Shown: piece by piece, positions 27,001-33,924 of the stretch | Numbering within the stretch: the stretch's first letter is position 1 | Layout: each line of letters starts with the position of its first letter | The notes under the pieces: model-generated | The model's input: only the letters and a program-made list of their open reading frames with translations | The model's database searches: none | What the model was told of the DNA's origin: nothing | From: Diadema setosum | Lineage: Eukaryota > Echinodermata > Echinoidea > Diadematoida > Diadematidae | NCBI GenBank assembly: GCA_033980235.1 | Contig: CM067075.1 | Span: 11,568,292-11,632,291 of the forward strand | Direction: 5' to 3' | Length of the DNA stretch: 64,000 nt | Position numbers and translations under genes: made by a program

Positions 27001-30000
27001 AAGAGACAAGGTCTTGGCAACAAAGCAAGATCAGCCATCAACCAATGTGAAAATCATTGCACATGTGTGGCCCCTATTGGAAATTATATGATTGGAGGTG
27101 CCTAGGTTTGACAAATTCTCTCTTAACCCAGACCTTTTCTTGATAAGCTAAATTCAAAGACCCATGCCCATTTTGTGTAACTTACTAAAATCTTTATTAT
27201 TCTCACTGTTTTTTTTTTTTTTTTTTTTTTTAAAGACTGTCATTCTCACATGTTTCAGCTTCTCCCTGGTGTCATTACCAGTGTAATTTGGTAAAAAACT
27301 CCTGAAAACTCTGCTCAGTGCATAGAATTATCACACCCATCTCACTCACCACTCAATGTTTACGATTGAAAATCTTTACATGACTTAATGAAATTAGTGA
27401 TCTGAACTGTCAAGATACAAGTAAGGTGGCCTTTTAAGCTCCCAAATGAAAGACGAATTATGCAAGCATTCCCTACCCCCCCCCCCCTTATTTTGGTCTG
27501 CCAAAAAAGACGCTTAAAGAAATTTACTGTTTCTACGAATTCTCTCCATTAGAGCGCAAGGAAGAGAGAGAGAGAGAAAAAAAAGCAAACAAACAAACAA
27601 ACCACACACACACACACACACACACAGAAATCCCTAAACATGATGGGTGAACCTCCTATGAGGAGCATTTATAAGGCCACTATACATGTACTTATCTCTG
27701 ACAATCTCTCACAGCAGCCAGTCTTAGATGAACTAGCACATAATTGAAGTTTAATATTAGAGCCTATTGATGATGAACTAGAAAAGCACTCTGAGAGCGC
27801 AGACCTCTGTCAAGCAGCTATTTTCCACTGATGATCTTGCTCTTCCATAGAGATCAGTGATTTCCACCCATACGTATGCATGCTGTAAAATTGCCCGATT
27901 TCCCAAAATAGAAGCCGTTGTTACAATGTACATGTATGTCATAAACCCTCAGTTGCATGGCGCGCCTTACCCTAGCAGAAACTAGAGCACACACTTTAGT
28001 GCGCTATGAAAACTTCAGAAATGTGCATTTTGAACTCCCAAGTTCATTGACCCTACCTGCCAAAATATCGAAAATCCTTCATAAAATCCAGAAAAATTTC
28101 TGGATCACTACCAAAATTTTATTATTTGTTCCTTGTGTCATTCTCAGCCTTTCCTGAAAGTTTCATCCAAATCCATGCACAACTCTTTGAGTTATTTTGC
28201 ACACAGACAAACAAACAAATGAACAAACCAATGGTAATGAAAACATAACCTCCTCCCTTGGCAGAGGTAATTATGCATTAAAATACAGAGAGAAGTGAGT
28301 GAGTAGAACGTTTTGCAAGAACATATGATCTGGCAAAATTGATGACAAAAATGTGATTTCACATTGGCAAAGCACGATCATCATGACATTGTGGAATCCA
28401 AAGCTGAAAATGTGAGTGTTCTGTGCCTAGCACCTGAAACTAGTATAGCCAGATAAATATGTCAATAACAAAGACCCTTTGGCCTATTTTGCCTAGATCT
28501 TATTGAGCAAATGGATTCATACACAATGCAGCTATGTATGCATGTGCCTCTCTTTTTCTTCTTCTTCTTCTTTCTTAAGCTAAAGGAAATTCCTGATACT
28601 GCACTGTAGCACCAGATTTTATGATTCTTAACAGTGTCGAATGACAAAACTACAAACACATGACATGTTGTATGATAAGTACTGTGAAAGTCTTGCAAAA
28701 AATTGTTTAAGTTTTTGTGTCGGGCCAATTTCAGTGAATGCCACTTGTTAATAACTTTGCAGATCATGAGTACTATTAAAGGGTGTGTACAGTTCTGGTC
28801 GAGGTGTAGTATTAGGCTTTTAACATTTTGCGAGATATTCAGAAACCACTCTTTGAGATGTAGGGGGGAATGCAGTTTTAAGGGGTATCAAAAGTTTATT
28901 CGATGAAAATCGGTTTTGAAATGGCTGAGATATCCAAAAACAAGGTGAAACAAAGAGATACTAATAAAGTTGGGGCATGTCGCCTTTTATTATTAGCACT
29001 TTTTTGGATATCTCAGCCATTTGAAAACCAATTTTCATAAAATAAACGTTGAATCCTTCTTAAAATTACATTCTCTTTCATATTTCATAAAAGGCTTTTC
29101 ATTATCTCACTTAGGAATGTTCAAAACATGAATCCCTACCTCAACCAGTACTGTACAGTCCCTTTAAAGTTGAAGATAATATTTTGTATTCTAATATTTT
29201 AAAGGTCCTATTTCATACCTTTAGGAGCAGTGATTTCAACAATTTTCAAGATATCCCTTTTGACGCATATGTGTACAGTTGTAGGTCAGTTGTATCACAA
29301 AACATAAATGGCCTACCAAAGTTTTTGCAATACAGCCTAAAATATGAGATATCGCTATTTTTCTCATTAAACCATAAATGTATACGGTTTAGTCAGGAAA
29401 TATTTTTATTATATCAGTTGTTCACAATTTATATATTTAACAATACTTAACATCCATTATACTGGTGCAAATCTTTAGATTGGTTGTTTCTATCCCTAAC
29501 TCACATTTTAGAACTATTTTGAAGCACTAATGCCAGATTCTTGTTTCATCTGCAAATGGTAAATCATGCCTGTAAAGAGGTATTCTCACTTTTTTTTAAA
29601 GTAATATACAATAGCTAGGGTCTAGTGAAGGAGAGGGTGAAATTCATTCATGAACACTGAATCTAACCCAGTATCAAACCAGAATTTCAACCATTATTAC
29701 CCAACACAATTTTTGCTTTGGCCAAGGGACATGGACAGGGTCTAAAGTAACCTTGCCCATGGAAGGGCGATAGTGTCTCAGTCAGTACAGACACCCAGAT
29801 CCACCAAGTCTCATACTATAGACATGAGTGAGTCTTACTCCCCTGCAACCCATCTCACGCTCACCCGCCCAGTAATAATTTTCTCAAGCCTCCCAGAAAG
29901 AAAGGAGAAAGATAGATCAATGATAAACAATAGATGATAAGCCCTCTTATGCTGAATTGAGTATACTTTCCTTAATCCTTCTGTTAGTGTTGAATACTAC

Positions 30001-30883
30001 TAGTACTGGCTGTATAACAGCTATTTTCCTTTCTAGATAAATAATCCAGAGGTCACTAACGTTAAAATATAATGTAAATCGTACAATCTATACTCAAACT
30101 CATTCACCCTTGACCAAAACTTGGGGGAAATATGCTCAACAAAATGACTTGCAGGACTACCTTCCAACGAATAGATGAGAATTATGCTATCAGAATTATG
30201 AGTGCACCAAATTACAAAATTTCTAATTCCAAAATAAAAAAGCTCAATACAGGGAAAGGGGACATCCGCTAAGCCCTCGGGCATCCACTCCACCTCCCAC
30301 CATGCACAACTGCCCCTTTTATTTTGGTTATGTCTCTAAATCGCAGTTTCTCACTCCCATCCCCGATCCCAGCTCCATCCAGCCAGTTGAGAAACTAGCT
30401 TGGGCGCGCGGCATCTTCGTCATGACTTTGTTTGAGAGTAGTTGAGACACCACCATTCCTGCCTATCCTGCATGTCTTGAACCGACACTCCTCAATGGCT
30501 CACTGCACCTATCATCCCAGTACAGTTCCTGTGTGAGCTACCATACAAAGGAATTATCTTATCAAGCATCAAGTACAGCAACGTCGGCCAACATTCAACA
30601 ACACCTGTTTTTACGTGTTTTACTACCGCCGATTAAGAAACCTACAAAGATTTCAGCATGTGGGACTGATATAAGAAGACGATGGCAGCAGGACGAAATA
30701 TATATGGGTCAAGATCAACGCATTCCCTTATGACATTCACGTTTGAGACTGACACACATTATCCACGATATTTCTTATAAATTTTTGCAGCCGCTTCTGA
30801 TACTTAAATGATGTTTAACAAACATACGTTCAGTTTTTATAAAGAAAATCAACACTCACTGTCGCTGCGCCTCCTCCTTCCAT
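9..30883 (-). CDS. VPS41: VPS41, HOPS complex subunit (21 coding exons, 3' end off window)
   Basis: Vacuolar protein sorting 41 is a subunit of the HOPS tethering complex, which drives fusion of late endosomes and autophagosomes with lysosomes on the cytosolic membrane face. The gene was assembled by hand: 21 exons, all with AG acceptor and GT donor, matching phases and no stop, giving 814 codons that follow the metazoan VPS41 order from the acidic N-terminus through PKLKYER to IPGLRDSLVKILHDYNLQ. Domains in order: acidic tail (residues 1-82), beta-propeller (about 83-400), alpha-solenoid/TPR-like region, and clathrin-heavy-chain-repeat region (about 600-814). The RING-H2 domain (about the last 100 residues in human VPS41) is left of the window. 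The N-terminus is about 55 residues longer than in human because of an Asp/Glu expansion. The first intron is 6.2 kb and the others 0.2-3.7 kb. Identification is near certain; only the 5' UTR and promoter are undefined. Confidence 0.97.
262..586. mobile_element. Fold-back MITE with long terminal inverted repeats
   Basis: Ends GGCCCGAATTCACGAAGG and its complement CCTTCGTGAATTCGGGCC. The inverted similarity runs inward for at least 100 bp (GGTACAAA, GTTTAAACCA, GGACAAAAACC), so nearly the whole 325 bp can fold on itself. The centre is built of short palindromes such as ATTTCGTTACGAAAT. No coding capacity. It sits downstream of exon 20 in the VPS41 intron. Confidence 0.85.
972..1033 (-). CDS. 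VPS41: VPS41 exon 20
   Basis: 62 bases, residues 769-789. It reads PFITGLLNNIGTHVDPIILI then K, identical or near-identical to human PFITGLLNNIGTHVDPILLI. Acceptor tttcag, donor gtacat. Confidence 0.96.
2007..3491 (-). pseudogene. LINE reverse transcriptase domain (frameshifted copy)
   Basis: About 490 open codons. RT signatures: SNYRPIANLPFVSKLLERIV, LLDYSGAFDTLDH, GVPQGSVAGPLLFLLYT and the catalytic YADD box (2583-2594, followed by TQIY). The upstream LAHRFSMFFMKKIDDI motif is the usual linker before RT in L2/CR1-type elements. No endonuclease precedes it. The frame has no ATG at its 5' end and is off by one phase from the 2A frame. Past residue 465 the reading becomes nonsense because of small indels. 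Confidence 0.88.
3479..3784 (-). pseudogene. LINE 5' reading-frame fragment with 2A-like peptide
   Basis: 101 codons. Residues 39-54 read QLAILLSGDIQTNPGP (the GDIQTNPGP part at 3623-3649), matching the 2A ribosome-skipping consensus D-[VI]-E-x-N-P-G-P except for Gln in place of Glu, with the usual Leu-rich stretch and Gly before Asp. 2A-like sequences are known near the N-terminus of APE-type LINEs, including sea-urchin elements, where they separate an N-terminal peptide from the polyprotein. Here the downstream frame ends at a stop 47 codons later because the endonuclease region is deleted. Confidence 0.75.
3954..4094 (-). CDS. VPS41: VPS41 exon 19 (CHCR)
   Basis: 141 bases, residues 722-768. 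It reads RMGNTKQALRLITEELKDVE then QAIVFAKEHDDAELWEDLID, almost identical to human RMGNSRSALKMIMEELHDVD. Acceptor accag, donor gtgagt. A LINE copy occupies the following intron. Confidence 0.97.
4943..5135 (-). CDS. VPS41: VPS41 exon 18 (CHCR)
   Basis: 193 bases: 64 codons plus one base, residues 658-721. It contains VELYAEFDRERLLPFLKTSN and ALDQCEQRNFTKEMVFLLG, matching human ISLYAEYDRPNLLPFLRDST. Acceptor actcag, donor gtgagt. A TGACCTTTGACCC motif lies about 45 bases past the donor. Confidence 0.97.
5768..5818 (-). CDS. VPS41: VPS41 exon 17 (51 bp)
   Basis: 17 codons, residues 641-657, phase 0. It reads VKKVVSQLQEDRRLLYL, corresponding to human IKKVVEELEDRPELQHV. Acceptor tttag, donor gtaagc. 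It is short but fixed by the frame and homology on both sides. Confidence 0.92.
6251..6823. mobile_element. TTAA-flanked inverted-repeat element, 573 bp
   Basis: Starts TTAAAGGACAAGTTCACCTT and ends with the complement, AAGGTGAACTTGTCCTTTAA. Inverted similarity extends about 170 bp inward (ATAAGGATTGAGAGAATG, CGCTGGATGAGAAGACTA and others). TTAA occurs at both edges, as expected for TTAA target duplication. No ORF of note. Related pieces lie at 33600-33810 (interior) and 39909-39985 (one end only). Confidence 0.85.
7239..7377 (-). CDS. VPS41: VPS41 exon 16 (clathrin heavy chain repeat region)
   Basis: 139 bases, residues 594-640. It reads LGHEDVFRLIHKRNLFDSIQ then DKIVLLMRFDTMQAIEMLIN, matching human HKDVFQLIHKHNLFSSIKDK, the start of the CHCR domain used for self-assembly and membrane coat formation. 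Acceptor ctacag, donor gtgagt. Confidence 0.97.
7504..8584. mobile_element. Repeat unit bounded by GTCCCCGCCG inverted ends
   Basis: The segment begins GTCCCCGCCG (7504-7513) and ends CGGCGGGGAC (8575-8584), perfect 10-bp inverted ends. Inside is a five-to-six-copy 158-bp tandem array, then a run of CACACGGACGGA-type short repeats (8475-8540) and a small GC-rich hairpin next to the right end. It lies in the VPS41 intron between exons 15 and 16. It may be a non-autonomous transposon that carries a satellite; no transposase seen. Confidence 0.6.
7513..8468. repeat. 158-bp tandem repeat array (5 full copies plus a diverged one)
   Basis: The phrase AGAAGTCAAAGGTCAAAATT recurs at 7574, 7732, 7890, 8047 and 8205, spacing 157-158. 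The last copy is more diverged. Each unit carries AGGTCAAAGGTCA, the block GCCCTCACCTAGTGCCATCA, and GGAGTAGCATTTTGTAGC. The copies differ by a few percent, indicating recent amplification or homogenisation. Confidence 0.93.
9176..9351 (-). CDS. VPS41: VPS41 exon 15 (solenoid)
   Basis: 176 bases: 58 codons plus two bases, residues 536-593. It begins GFHKLIKLWPPDLYDLMTLV and ends LGELYLYDQRYDKALAIYL, matching human LAELYTYDKNYGNALEIYLT. Acceptor ctgcag, donor gtacat. Confidence 0.95.
9371..9531. repeat. Worn TATACTGTA-type inverted repeat
   Basis: ATATACTGCACCGCATGAAA at one side and CACCTTGTACAGTATAAT at the other, with a GTTTACGGATGTTTTCACAT core. It resembles other TACTGTA-ended elements. 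Similar GCGAAAA-type sequence occurs at about 4310-4435. Confidence 0.35.
9578..10135 (+). mobile_element. G/C-hairpin repeat family, copy A (TTAA ends)
   Basis: Edges TTAACCCTAATTA and TTTTAGGGTTAA, with TTAA at 9578 and 10132. Near the right edge it holds AAACGTCGAGGGGGGTGGAT and a 25-base C run (10094-10118). Shared with copies B and C: a CGTCCG/ACGTCGC box followed by AAATTTGGTCTCAAAA, and an arm with TTTCTTATGTATTT. No coding capacity. It lies between exons 14 and 15 of VPS41. Confidence 0.75.
10712..10886 (-). CDS. VPS41: VPS41 exon 14 (solenoid)
   Basis: 175 bases, residues 477-535. It includes ILGKNKELWENEVYLFAKLR and YVPRGDLRLSKAIYEMILNE, matching human ILGKNAALWEYEVYKFKEIG and YLPRGDPVLKPLIYEMILHE. 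Acceptor tttcag, donor gttagt. Confidence 0.97.
11007..11290. repeat. (TTCA)n microsatellite in two blocks
   Basis: Near-perfect TTCA tetranucleotides at 11007-11113 (about 26 units) and again at about 11248-11290, separated by degenerate TCTA/ATCC-type repeats. In the VPS41 intron just upstream of exon 14. Confidence 0.95.
11400..11456. repeat. 28-bp tandem duplication
   Basis: GTCCAAAGTGGTTGTAGTTGATGAGCT-type unit present twice in direct order with one T/G difference (the second has GTTTATGAGCT). Confidence 0.9.
11495..11580. repeat. 43-bp tandem duplication
   Basis: CACCCTGACTT.GGACATC then AGGCAAAAGAAAAAACAAAA is repeated at a 43-base step (11495 and 11538) with one substitution, so the duplication is young. 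Confidence 0.92.
11895..12013 (-). CDS. VPS41: VPS41 exon 13 (solenoid)
   Basis: 119 bases: 39 codons plus two bases, residues 438-476. It reads EALAEAKKHAKDLIKIKVQD then VGRSYLNHLFSTGQFEKAA, the first helical repeats, aligned with human EALMAAEISQKNIKRHKILD. Acceptor aacag, donor gtgagt. Confidence 0.94.
12692..12807 (-). CDS. VPS41: VPS41 exon 12
   Basis: 116 bases, residues 399-437. It reads YLEDEGVFYIVSPKDVVVAR then QRDMDDHINWLLQFEKYE, matching human SLFYIVSPRDVVVAKERDQD. This is the junction between propeller and helical solenoid. Acceptor ttccag, donor gtgaga. Confidence 0.96.
13027..13804 (+). mobile_element. G/C-hairpin repeat family, copy B (TTAA ends)
   Basis: Left edge TTAACCCCATTCTAGCTGGG, right edge CCAGTTAGAATAGGGTTAA, an imperfect inverted pair with TTAA at 13027 and 13801. 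It has two G/C palindromes of the form GGGGGTCAATTTGACCCCC, one near each end. It shares AAATTTGGTCTCAAAA and GCGAAACGTCGAGGGGGG with copy A. It lies between exons 11 and 12. Confidence 0.8.
14185..14317 (-). CDS. VPS41: VPS41 exon 11
   Basis: 133 bases: 44 codons plus one base, residues 355-398. It includes VTSDALSMRGFQAYRPNDYH, matching human ISSDALTVRGFQENECRDYH. The final G joins AA of exon 12 to give Glu399. Acceptor ccgtag, donor gtacca. Confidence 0.94.
14929..15026 (-). CDS. VPS41: VPS41 exon 10
   Basis: 98 bases, residues 322-354. It reads SMFTTDFTVCGLAPLNSDLV then VLAYVTDGPKNE, matching human FETEFYISGLAPLCDQLVVL. Acceptor caacag, donor gtgaga. Confidence 0.95.
15157..15800 (-). 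mobile_element. G/C-hairpin repeat family, copy C (inverted, right end worn)
   Basis: Starts TTAACCCTAACTAGGCCGG, the reverse of the copy A and B right ends, followed by a G run, the palindrome GGCCTCCGAGGCC, TCGACGTTCCGCGC, AAGTCTCCCGCATCTTTTGA and CACCAAATTTGCGATGCC. The other end is too diverged to place, so the right coordinate is approximate. It lies between exons 9 and 10. Confidence 0.72.
16123..16189 (-). CDS. VPS41: VPS41 exon 9
   Basis: 67 bases: 22 codons plus one base, residues 300-321. It reads ICCVRERMTPESRDLPSKYV then EI, matching human VCSVKERHASEMRDLPSRYV. The last base joins exon 10 to make Thr322. Acceptor catcag, donor gtgagt. Confidence 0.95.
16968..17117 (-). CDS. VPS41: VPS41 exon 8 (propeller)
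   Basis: 50 codons, residues 250-299, phase 0. It starts GVKVYDMHSKRRITF and includes CNLCWKDDNTLLIGWANTIK, matching human CSLCWKDNVTLIIGWGTSVK. Acceptor ggcag, donor gtaatc. An 11-bp tandem repeat lies just upstream of the acceptor. Confidence 0.97.
17140..17211. repeat. 11-bp tandem repeat GACATCATCAT
   Basis: At least five direct units of GACATCATCAT with a CACC variant, beginning about 25 bases upstream of the VPS41 exon 8 acceptor on the gene strand. Confidence 0.9.
17221..17385 (-). repeat. Dispersed repeat ACTTGACC family, partial copy 3 (inverted)
   Basis: Reverse strand reads AATAGGGATTTGGGAGATAA, GGTAATCTCTAATCACTGAC, GTGCCAATTAGCAAACAAAG, CACAGAAAGGGTCAAGGAGC, the right half of the family at 22.5 and 44.9 kb. 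Confidence 0.5.
18555..19010 (+). repeat. Dispersed 460-bp repeat, copy 1
   Basis: Begins GTTACCTCTGCCAAGGAAGG and ends CTCTGAGTGCTTTTCTAGTT. Shared internal blocks with the 27.8-28.3 kb copy include AAAATAACTCAAA, GGATTTGGAT, TTTTGGTAGTAATCCAG, GGTCATGGAACTTGGG and CAGCATGCAT. Its right end is about 20 bases from the exon 7 donor of VPS41. No ORF; class unknown. Confidence 0.8.
19030..19149 (-). CDS. VPS41: VPS41 exon 7 (propeller)
   Basis: 40 codons, residues 210-249, phase 0. It contains LHHGEGPIRSIKWRASLVAW, matching human LHEGEGNIRSVKWRGHLIAW, and ends ANDL at a gtgagc donor. A dispersed repeat (18555-19010) stops only about 20 bases downstream of this donor. Confidence 0.97.
19810..19878 (-). 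CDS. VPS41: VPS41 exon 6 (propeller)
   Basis: 23 codons, residues 187-209, phase 0. It reads AVALDPKFSRPGSGKQFITG then SDR, aligned with human IAVHPHFVRSSCKQFVTGGK. Acceptor atgtag, donor gtgagt. Confidence 0.95.
20189..20285. repeat. Partial GGACCCCATTTAT-type MITE end
   Basis: Contains GGACCCCATTTATCAAAAAA and then a pair of ATCAATCATAA blocks around a GCCATAGTCTCACAATAG-like centre. It resembles half of the GGCCCC MITEs in the window; the far end is not clear. Confidence 0.35.
20689..20754 (-). CDS. VPS41: VPS41 exon 5 (propeller)
   Basis: 22 codons, residues 165-186, phase 0. It begins VAITGLYEGEHNQVQSFDRP, corresponding to human VQVFGLYSGEEFHETFDCPI. Acceptor acccag, donor gtgggt. Confidence 0.95.
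21802..21876 (-). CDS. VPS41: VPS41 exon 4 (propeller)
   Basis: 25 codons, residues 140-164, phase 0. It reads HTTTVNQVSLDMNGDYLASC then SDDGR, a WD-like strand set matching human KINQISLDESGEHMGVCSEDGK. Acceptor ctgcag, donor gtaagt. Confidence 0.96.
21950..22111. mobile_element. Small MITE, GGCCCCATTTCATAA ends
   Basis: About 162 bp bounded by GGCCCCATTTCATAA and TTATGAAATGGGGGCC. Inner inverted arms are CTTGCTGGAATGGCA and TGCCATTCCAGCAAG, a near-perfect fold-back hairpin. Located just upstream of VPS41 exon 4. Confidence 0.88.
22513..22745 (+). repeat. Dispersed repeat ACTTGACCTAGTTGTAGAT, copy 1, split by a poly(A) insert
   Basis: Shares AACTTGACCTAGTTGTAGAT, CTCAGGTGTAGCA, AGGGATTA..GGATTAGGTAAT, and GTGCCAAATGGCAAACAAAG with the 44.9-45.1 kb copy. 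Within it, AAGGCAGGATGGCCAT is present twice (22591-22606 and 22627-22642) with 20 A between. Confidence 0.78.
22998..23089 (+). mobile_element. Short TTAACCC MITE, copy 1
   Basis: About 92 bp: TTAACCCATTGAGGACGAGT at the left and CCGTCCTTAACGGGTT at the right form inverted ends. The centre carries CCCGAGTATACTCGGG (a perfect palindrome) and GTGTTGTAGCAAAATCA. Confidence 0.85.
23395..23478 (-). CDS. VPS41: VPS41 exon 3 (propeller)
   Basis: 28 codons, residues 112-139, phase 0 at both ends. It reads FLAVGTHWGVLHVLDHQGNT, matching human FLALGTHYGKVYLLDVQGNI, the first propeller blade. Acceptor ctctag, donor gtgaga. Confidence 0.96.
23556..23622. repeat. (AAC)n-rich tract
   Basis: AACAACAACAACAACAAC then AAAAC-type units, just downstream on the plus strand from VPS41 exon 3. 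Confidence 0.9.
24379..24687 (-). CDS. VPS41: VPS41 exon 2 (acidic tract and start of beta-propeller)
   Basis: 103 codons, residues 9-111. Residues 36-82 are almost all Asp/Glu (44 of 47), encoded by repeated GAT/GAC/GAA/GAG triplets, so the genomic plus strand shows a TCA/TCC/TCT microsatellite. PKLKYERISN follows and matches the conserved PKLKYERLSN that opens the human propeller. The exon ends AVHTK at a GTATAG donor. The acidic length is far beyond human (about 27 residues before PKLKYE) and is probably variable between individuals. Confidence 0.95.
25551..25570. promoter_or_regulatory. RFX X-box-like GTTGCCATTGCCATGGCAAC
   Basis: ATTGCCATGGCAAC (25557-25570) fits the X-box except for its first base, and an extra half GTTGCC lies 6 bases upstream. 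It sits in VPS41 intron 1 in a non-repetitive stretch. Function is inferred from the motif only. Confidence 0.3.
26470..26512. repeat. (CAT)n microsatellite
   Basis: About a dozen ATC/CAT units in VPS41 intron 1. Confidence 0.92.
27775..28270 (-). repeat. Dispersed 490-bp repeat, copy 2 (inverted)
   Basis: Reverse-complement relative of the 18.6-19.0 kb repeat: it starts AACTAGAAAAGCACTCTGAG and ends CCTTGGCAGAGGTAA. It contains a short (AAAC)-type run inside. It lies in VPS41 intron 1. Confidence 0.8.
28776..29167. mobile_element. TTAA-flanked inverted-repeat element, 392 bp
   Basis: Left edge TTAAAGGGTGTGTACAGTTC; right edge read inwards TTAAAGGGACTGTACAGTAC. Inner inverted arms include TGGCTGAGATATCCAAAAA and GGATATCTCAGCCATTT. 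No ORF. In VPS41 intron 1. Confidence 0.85.
30860..30883 (-). CDS. VPS41: VPS41 exon 1 (start codon, residues 1-8)
   Basis: Encodes MEGGGAAT and ends at a GTGAGT donor. The ATG (30883-30881) has G at -3 and G at +4, a good initiation context. It joins in phase 0 to exon 2 (NKDEDQSG). A later ATG in exon 2 (residue 20) is the alternative start, but the phase match, the clean donor and the first-exon position favour this one. Human VPS41 likewise starts with a short Ala/Glu-rich stretch before the acidic run. Confidence 0.85.
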
Positions 30884-31010
30884 TTCGCTACTAGGGCCTA
30901 ATGAATATTCAACATTTTCTTGTAAGGCATAAAATGATAATCCGCTTCTCGCAGTATAATGGGTCATCTGAGATGTACGGATGATTGTCTACTGAAAATG
31001 ATACTTAGGT
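30884..31010 (-). promoter_or_regulatory. VPS41: Putative VPS41 5' UTR / proximal promoter
   Basis: Sequence immediately upstream of the VPS41 ATG. No TATA box, CCAAT box or CpG-rich block is evident. A start site cannot be placed from the sequence; an upstream 5' UTR exon is possible. Confidence 0.3.
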
Positions 31011-33599
31011 TTTATTTAGTTATTATTTGATCAAAATGAGTGAAATAGTTTGAATTTTGATGGTATGAAACGCTTGGACTTTTTATCTTGCGGAGGAACA
31101 TAGTTCGCGATCCGGTGCTTATTATTCGGGATTTCACACAATACATTTACATATTGTATGCGTCTTTAGGGATACGACCGCTGTAATACAACACCGGACG
31201 ACCATTTTTCTCATATCAAAAAAGGCTTGAAATTTGGGTAAGACTCGTATTTTTTATTGTTTGTAATGTCAATTCCGTACCGTAATTCGTACAGATTCTG
31301 TGGGCGAATTCTAAGATAAGCGTTGTGTATTTTATTAGCATAATTTATCTTCTGTTGCACGTGTATTTATTGTGATTTTATTTATGAAAATCAGCAAATT
31401 ACGATTGTGTACCAGTGCGGAGAGAGCATCTGATCAACCCCGTAGGGGTCCCTAGAATTTTTTATCCAGGCCAGAGCTGAGGCAGTAATGCATTTTCTTT
31501 GCCAGCTCTGGTCAAGAAGGTGACTTCAGATTGTAGAAAGCTTGAATATTTTCAATTCTCCTGACTATGTTTTGGCTGATCATCGGATCTGTTGAGCCCT
31601 GCAGGCAGTAAGTGAATTAATTTATCAACAGGATGATTTGATAGTAATTAATGTCTGCACTCGCTATTTAGAGAATTATCATAATTTATATGGACATGTG
31701 ATATTTATTTTTTCTCCTTTTTCATTTGAAACATAATACTTGTGCAATTATGATGCTGATCATCCTGACCATTTACTTGAAATAATATTACTATGTCATA
31801 ATCATAATTTAGGAGGAATTACTGTTATTGTTCCACCAAGTCGCAGAGCACAACTGCTGCATGCACTGGCTGCCCTGGCTCAGCTACCGTTACACAGTGC
31901 AGTGGAAGTGCCACATACAGCCAGTCAGATTGTAAACAGAATGGCATACAATTGCAATGTGTTTTGAATGCTTGCTTTGTGTCTTGGCCTTGCATCAACA
32001 CATATGGGGAGGATTTTCGTGTCTGCAGTCTGGCTATTATGTGCTGTGGGATATTGTTTGGGCTCGTTGATGTGAACAGCGTGTGTGGTGCGTGTGAGTG
32101 AGGGCGAGGGTAGGGATAGGTCTTTGTTCTGAGTTGTCTAGGGTTTTGTCTGTACTTCACGGTAACAAACCCTCTCTGTAGTGCTAGGGTTAACTTAGTG
32201 TGTGATCCTTGGACCTGATGCATTGTCGGCAATCAGATATTTGGGTTAGAAGTATGAAAAGGAACCTTGATTATTGTGGCTCATTATAGTTGGTATTGAT
32301 TGCACTACCTTTTTCTATGTGTATTGTAAGTGACTTCTTGTGAAGGGAAGTTAGCTTCTACCACACTGTAGTATGCAGAGAGCCACATATTGTCAAAGTG
32401 TGATTATTTTCCATTTGTTTAAATTGTCATAGTGTTGCTTAAAACGTAAATGATTTAACTAGTCATAAACTTTAATAGCCTACGCTTTGTATTTAGTCAT
32501 GAAATATTAAAATATACCTCAATTTCCAATCCTGCAATTTAAGAGTATTAGAGAATATTTAAGTTTATATTTTAATACAGAGCTTACTGCATTACGAAGT
32601 ACAAAATCTGAATGAAACATGATATCCAGTAAATGTGAAATGTTACACAGTATGCAGTGTCGTAATTTTTGTATATTTGTGGGCTTTGATTACAGATCAA
32701 GTGTAGTGTGTCGGGTCAAGTTTTGTCTCCCATGCAACCATTCATGTGAATGAAGTCCTTGCTGGTAGTCACTTTCACGCTCTTAAAAGCACATAAATTT
32801 CATCTGACATTATTTAATGCAAGAAAATTTTTTGCATATTTTAAAGGTAATCTAGTCCTTTCTTGATCTTCTGTATGAAGCCCTCCATATTTGTACCACC
32901 TACAGTGTATGGCCAGATGCCATTGACTGTGTAAATTAATACTTGAAGTTGAATTTTAGTCTTTTTCTTTTTTGAAGGGAAGGGGAAGGGAGAGTAATGT
33001 AGAAAAAGCAAAGATAGTGTTCACTAACTTCTATTGCACTTTGCAGTTGTGGGTTGGGGTTTTTTTTTTATTTTTTAAAAATCTTCAGATGAAAGATTCA
33101 AAGTATTCAGACATACAGATATAATGTAACACATAGAATTGATAATTAAAGGTTCAAATATTTCCATCACATGAGCAACAGCAAGTTTATAATGTACCCG
33201 CATTATCCTGATTCATGTTGCCATTTATAAAACCCCATCTATGACATCTGTGTTTAGAACCCCAGTGTAAACACTGTAGTTGAGATAGATGGATAACTCC
33301 ATGTTTGTTTTTAATTGTTTTATGTTTTTGTGTTTCTTGGTGTGATATACACATTGTAGGAAGGAGCTTAATGCAAAGCCCTGCATGAAATACATAAATT
33401 ATGGTTTCTTTCTCTGTTAAACTATTACTTCCACAAACTTACAGGAGGCTAGACAGACTTTAAGTTCTACACACTTGAAAGGACTGTAATGAGCTTTGTT
33501 ATCAAAACTCTAATGCATCACAGCATTGTATATCATTTGCTCGTGTTCATTTTCAGAATGCACTAAGTAAAATGAAACCAGTGTCTAGCGTAATGAAAT

Positions 33600-33810
33600 T
33601 TGAGCTCAAGACTGACATGACCTCTATTGGAAGGCAAAGGGAATAAATTTACCCATAATGCATCCCTATGTCAGTAAAAAGTCAAATGGGTGTGTACTTT
33701 TCGTTTTAAAAAGTCCATATTGTAGAATTTTCTTCATATTTTCTGTATAAACAAAGTGTATCATCATTGCCATACTGTGACATCACAAACTGTTGTAATC
33801 TTATTATTAT
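33600..33810. repeat. Fragment related to the 6251-6823 element
   Basis: Shares TTACCCATAA, ATGTCAGTAA.AGTCAA, GTGTACTTTT, TTTTCTTCATATTTTC and GTGACATCA in the same order as the middle of the 6251-6823 element, but both termini are missing or worn. Confidence 0.6.
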
Positions 33811-33924
33811 TATTAAGTCATGACGGCACATGGATTTAATCAAAACTATAAAGATTCACATAAATTTTGATCAAATGATCTGAATTTCCTGCAGCTTCAC
33901 TAAGAATGTGTATTGCTATTTGTG

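Larger units (their letters stand above)
24688..30859 (-). other. VPS41: VPS41 intron 1 (6.2 kb)
   Basis: First intron, between the 8-codon exon 1 and the acidic exon 2. It contains two dispersed elements (27775-28270 and 28776-29167), a (CAT)n tract at about 26470-26512, a (CA)n tract at about 27603-27627, poly(T) runs, and complex stretches near 25.5-25.8 and 30.3-30.7 kb. No further coding exon was recognised on either strand. Confidence 0.8.

Noticed and set aside
31825..32232. 135-codon minus-strand open frame upstream of VPS41
   Set aside because: Composition is Thr/His/Pro-mixed without a recognisable domain; it is probably the shadow of a long stop-poor stretch.
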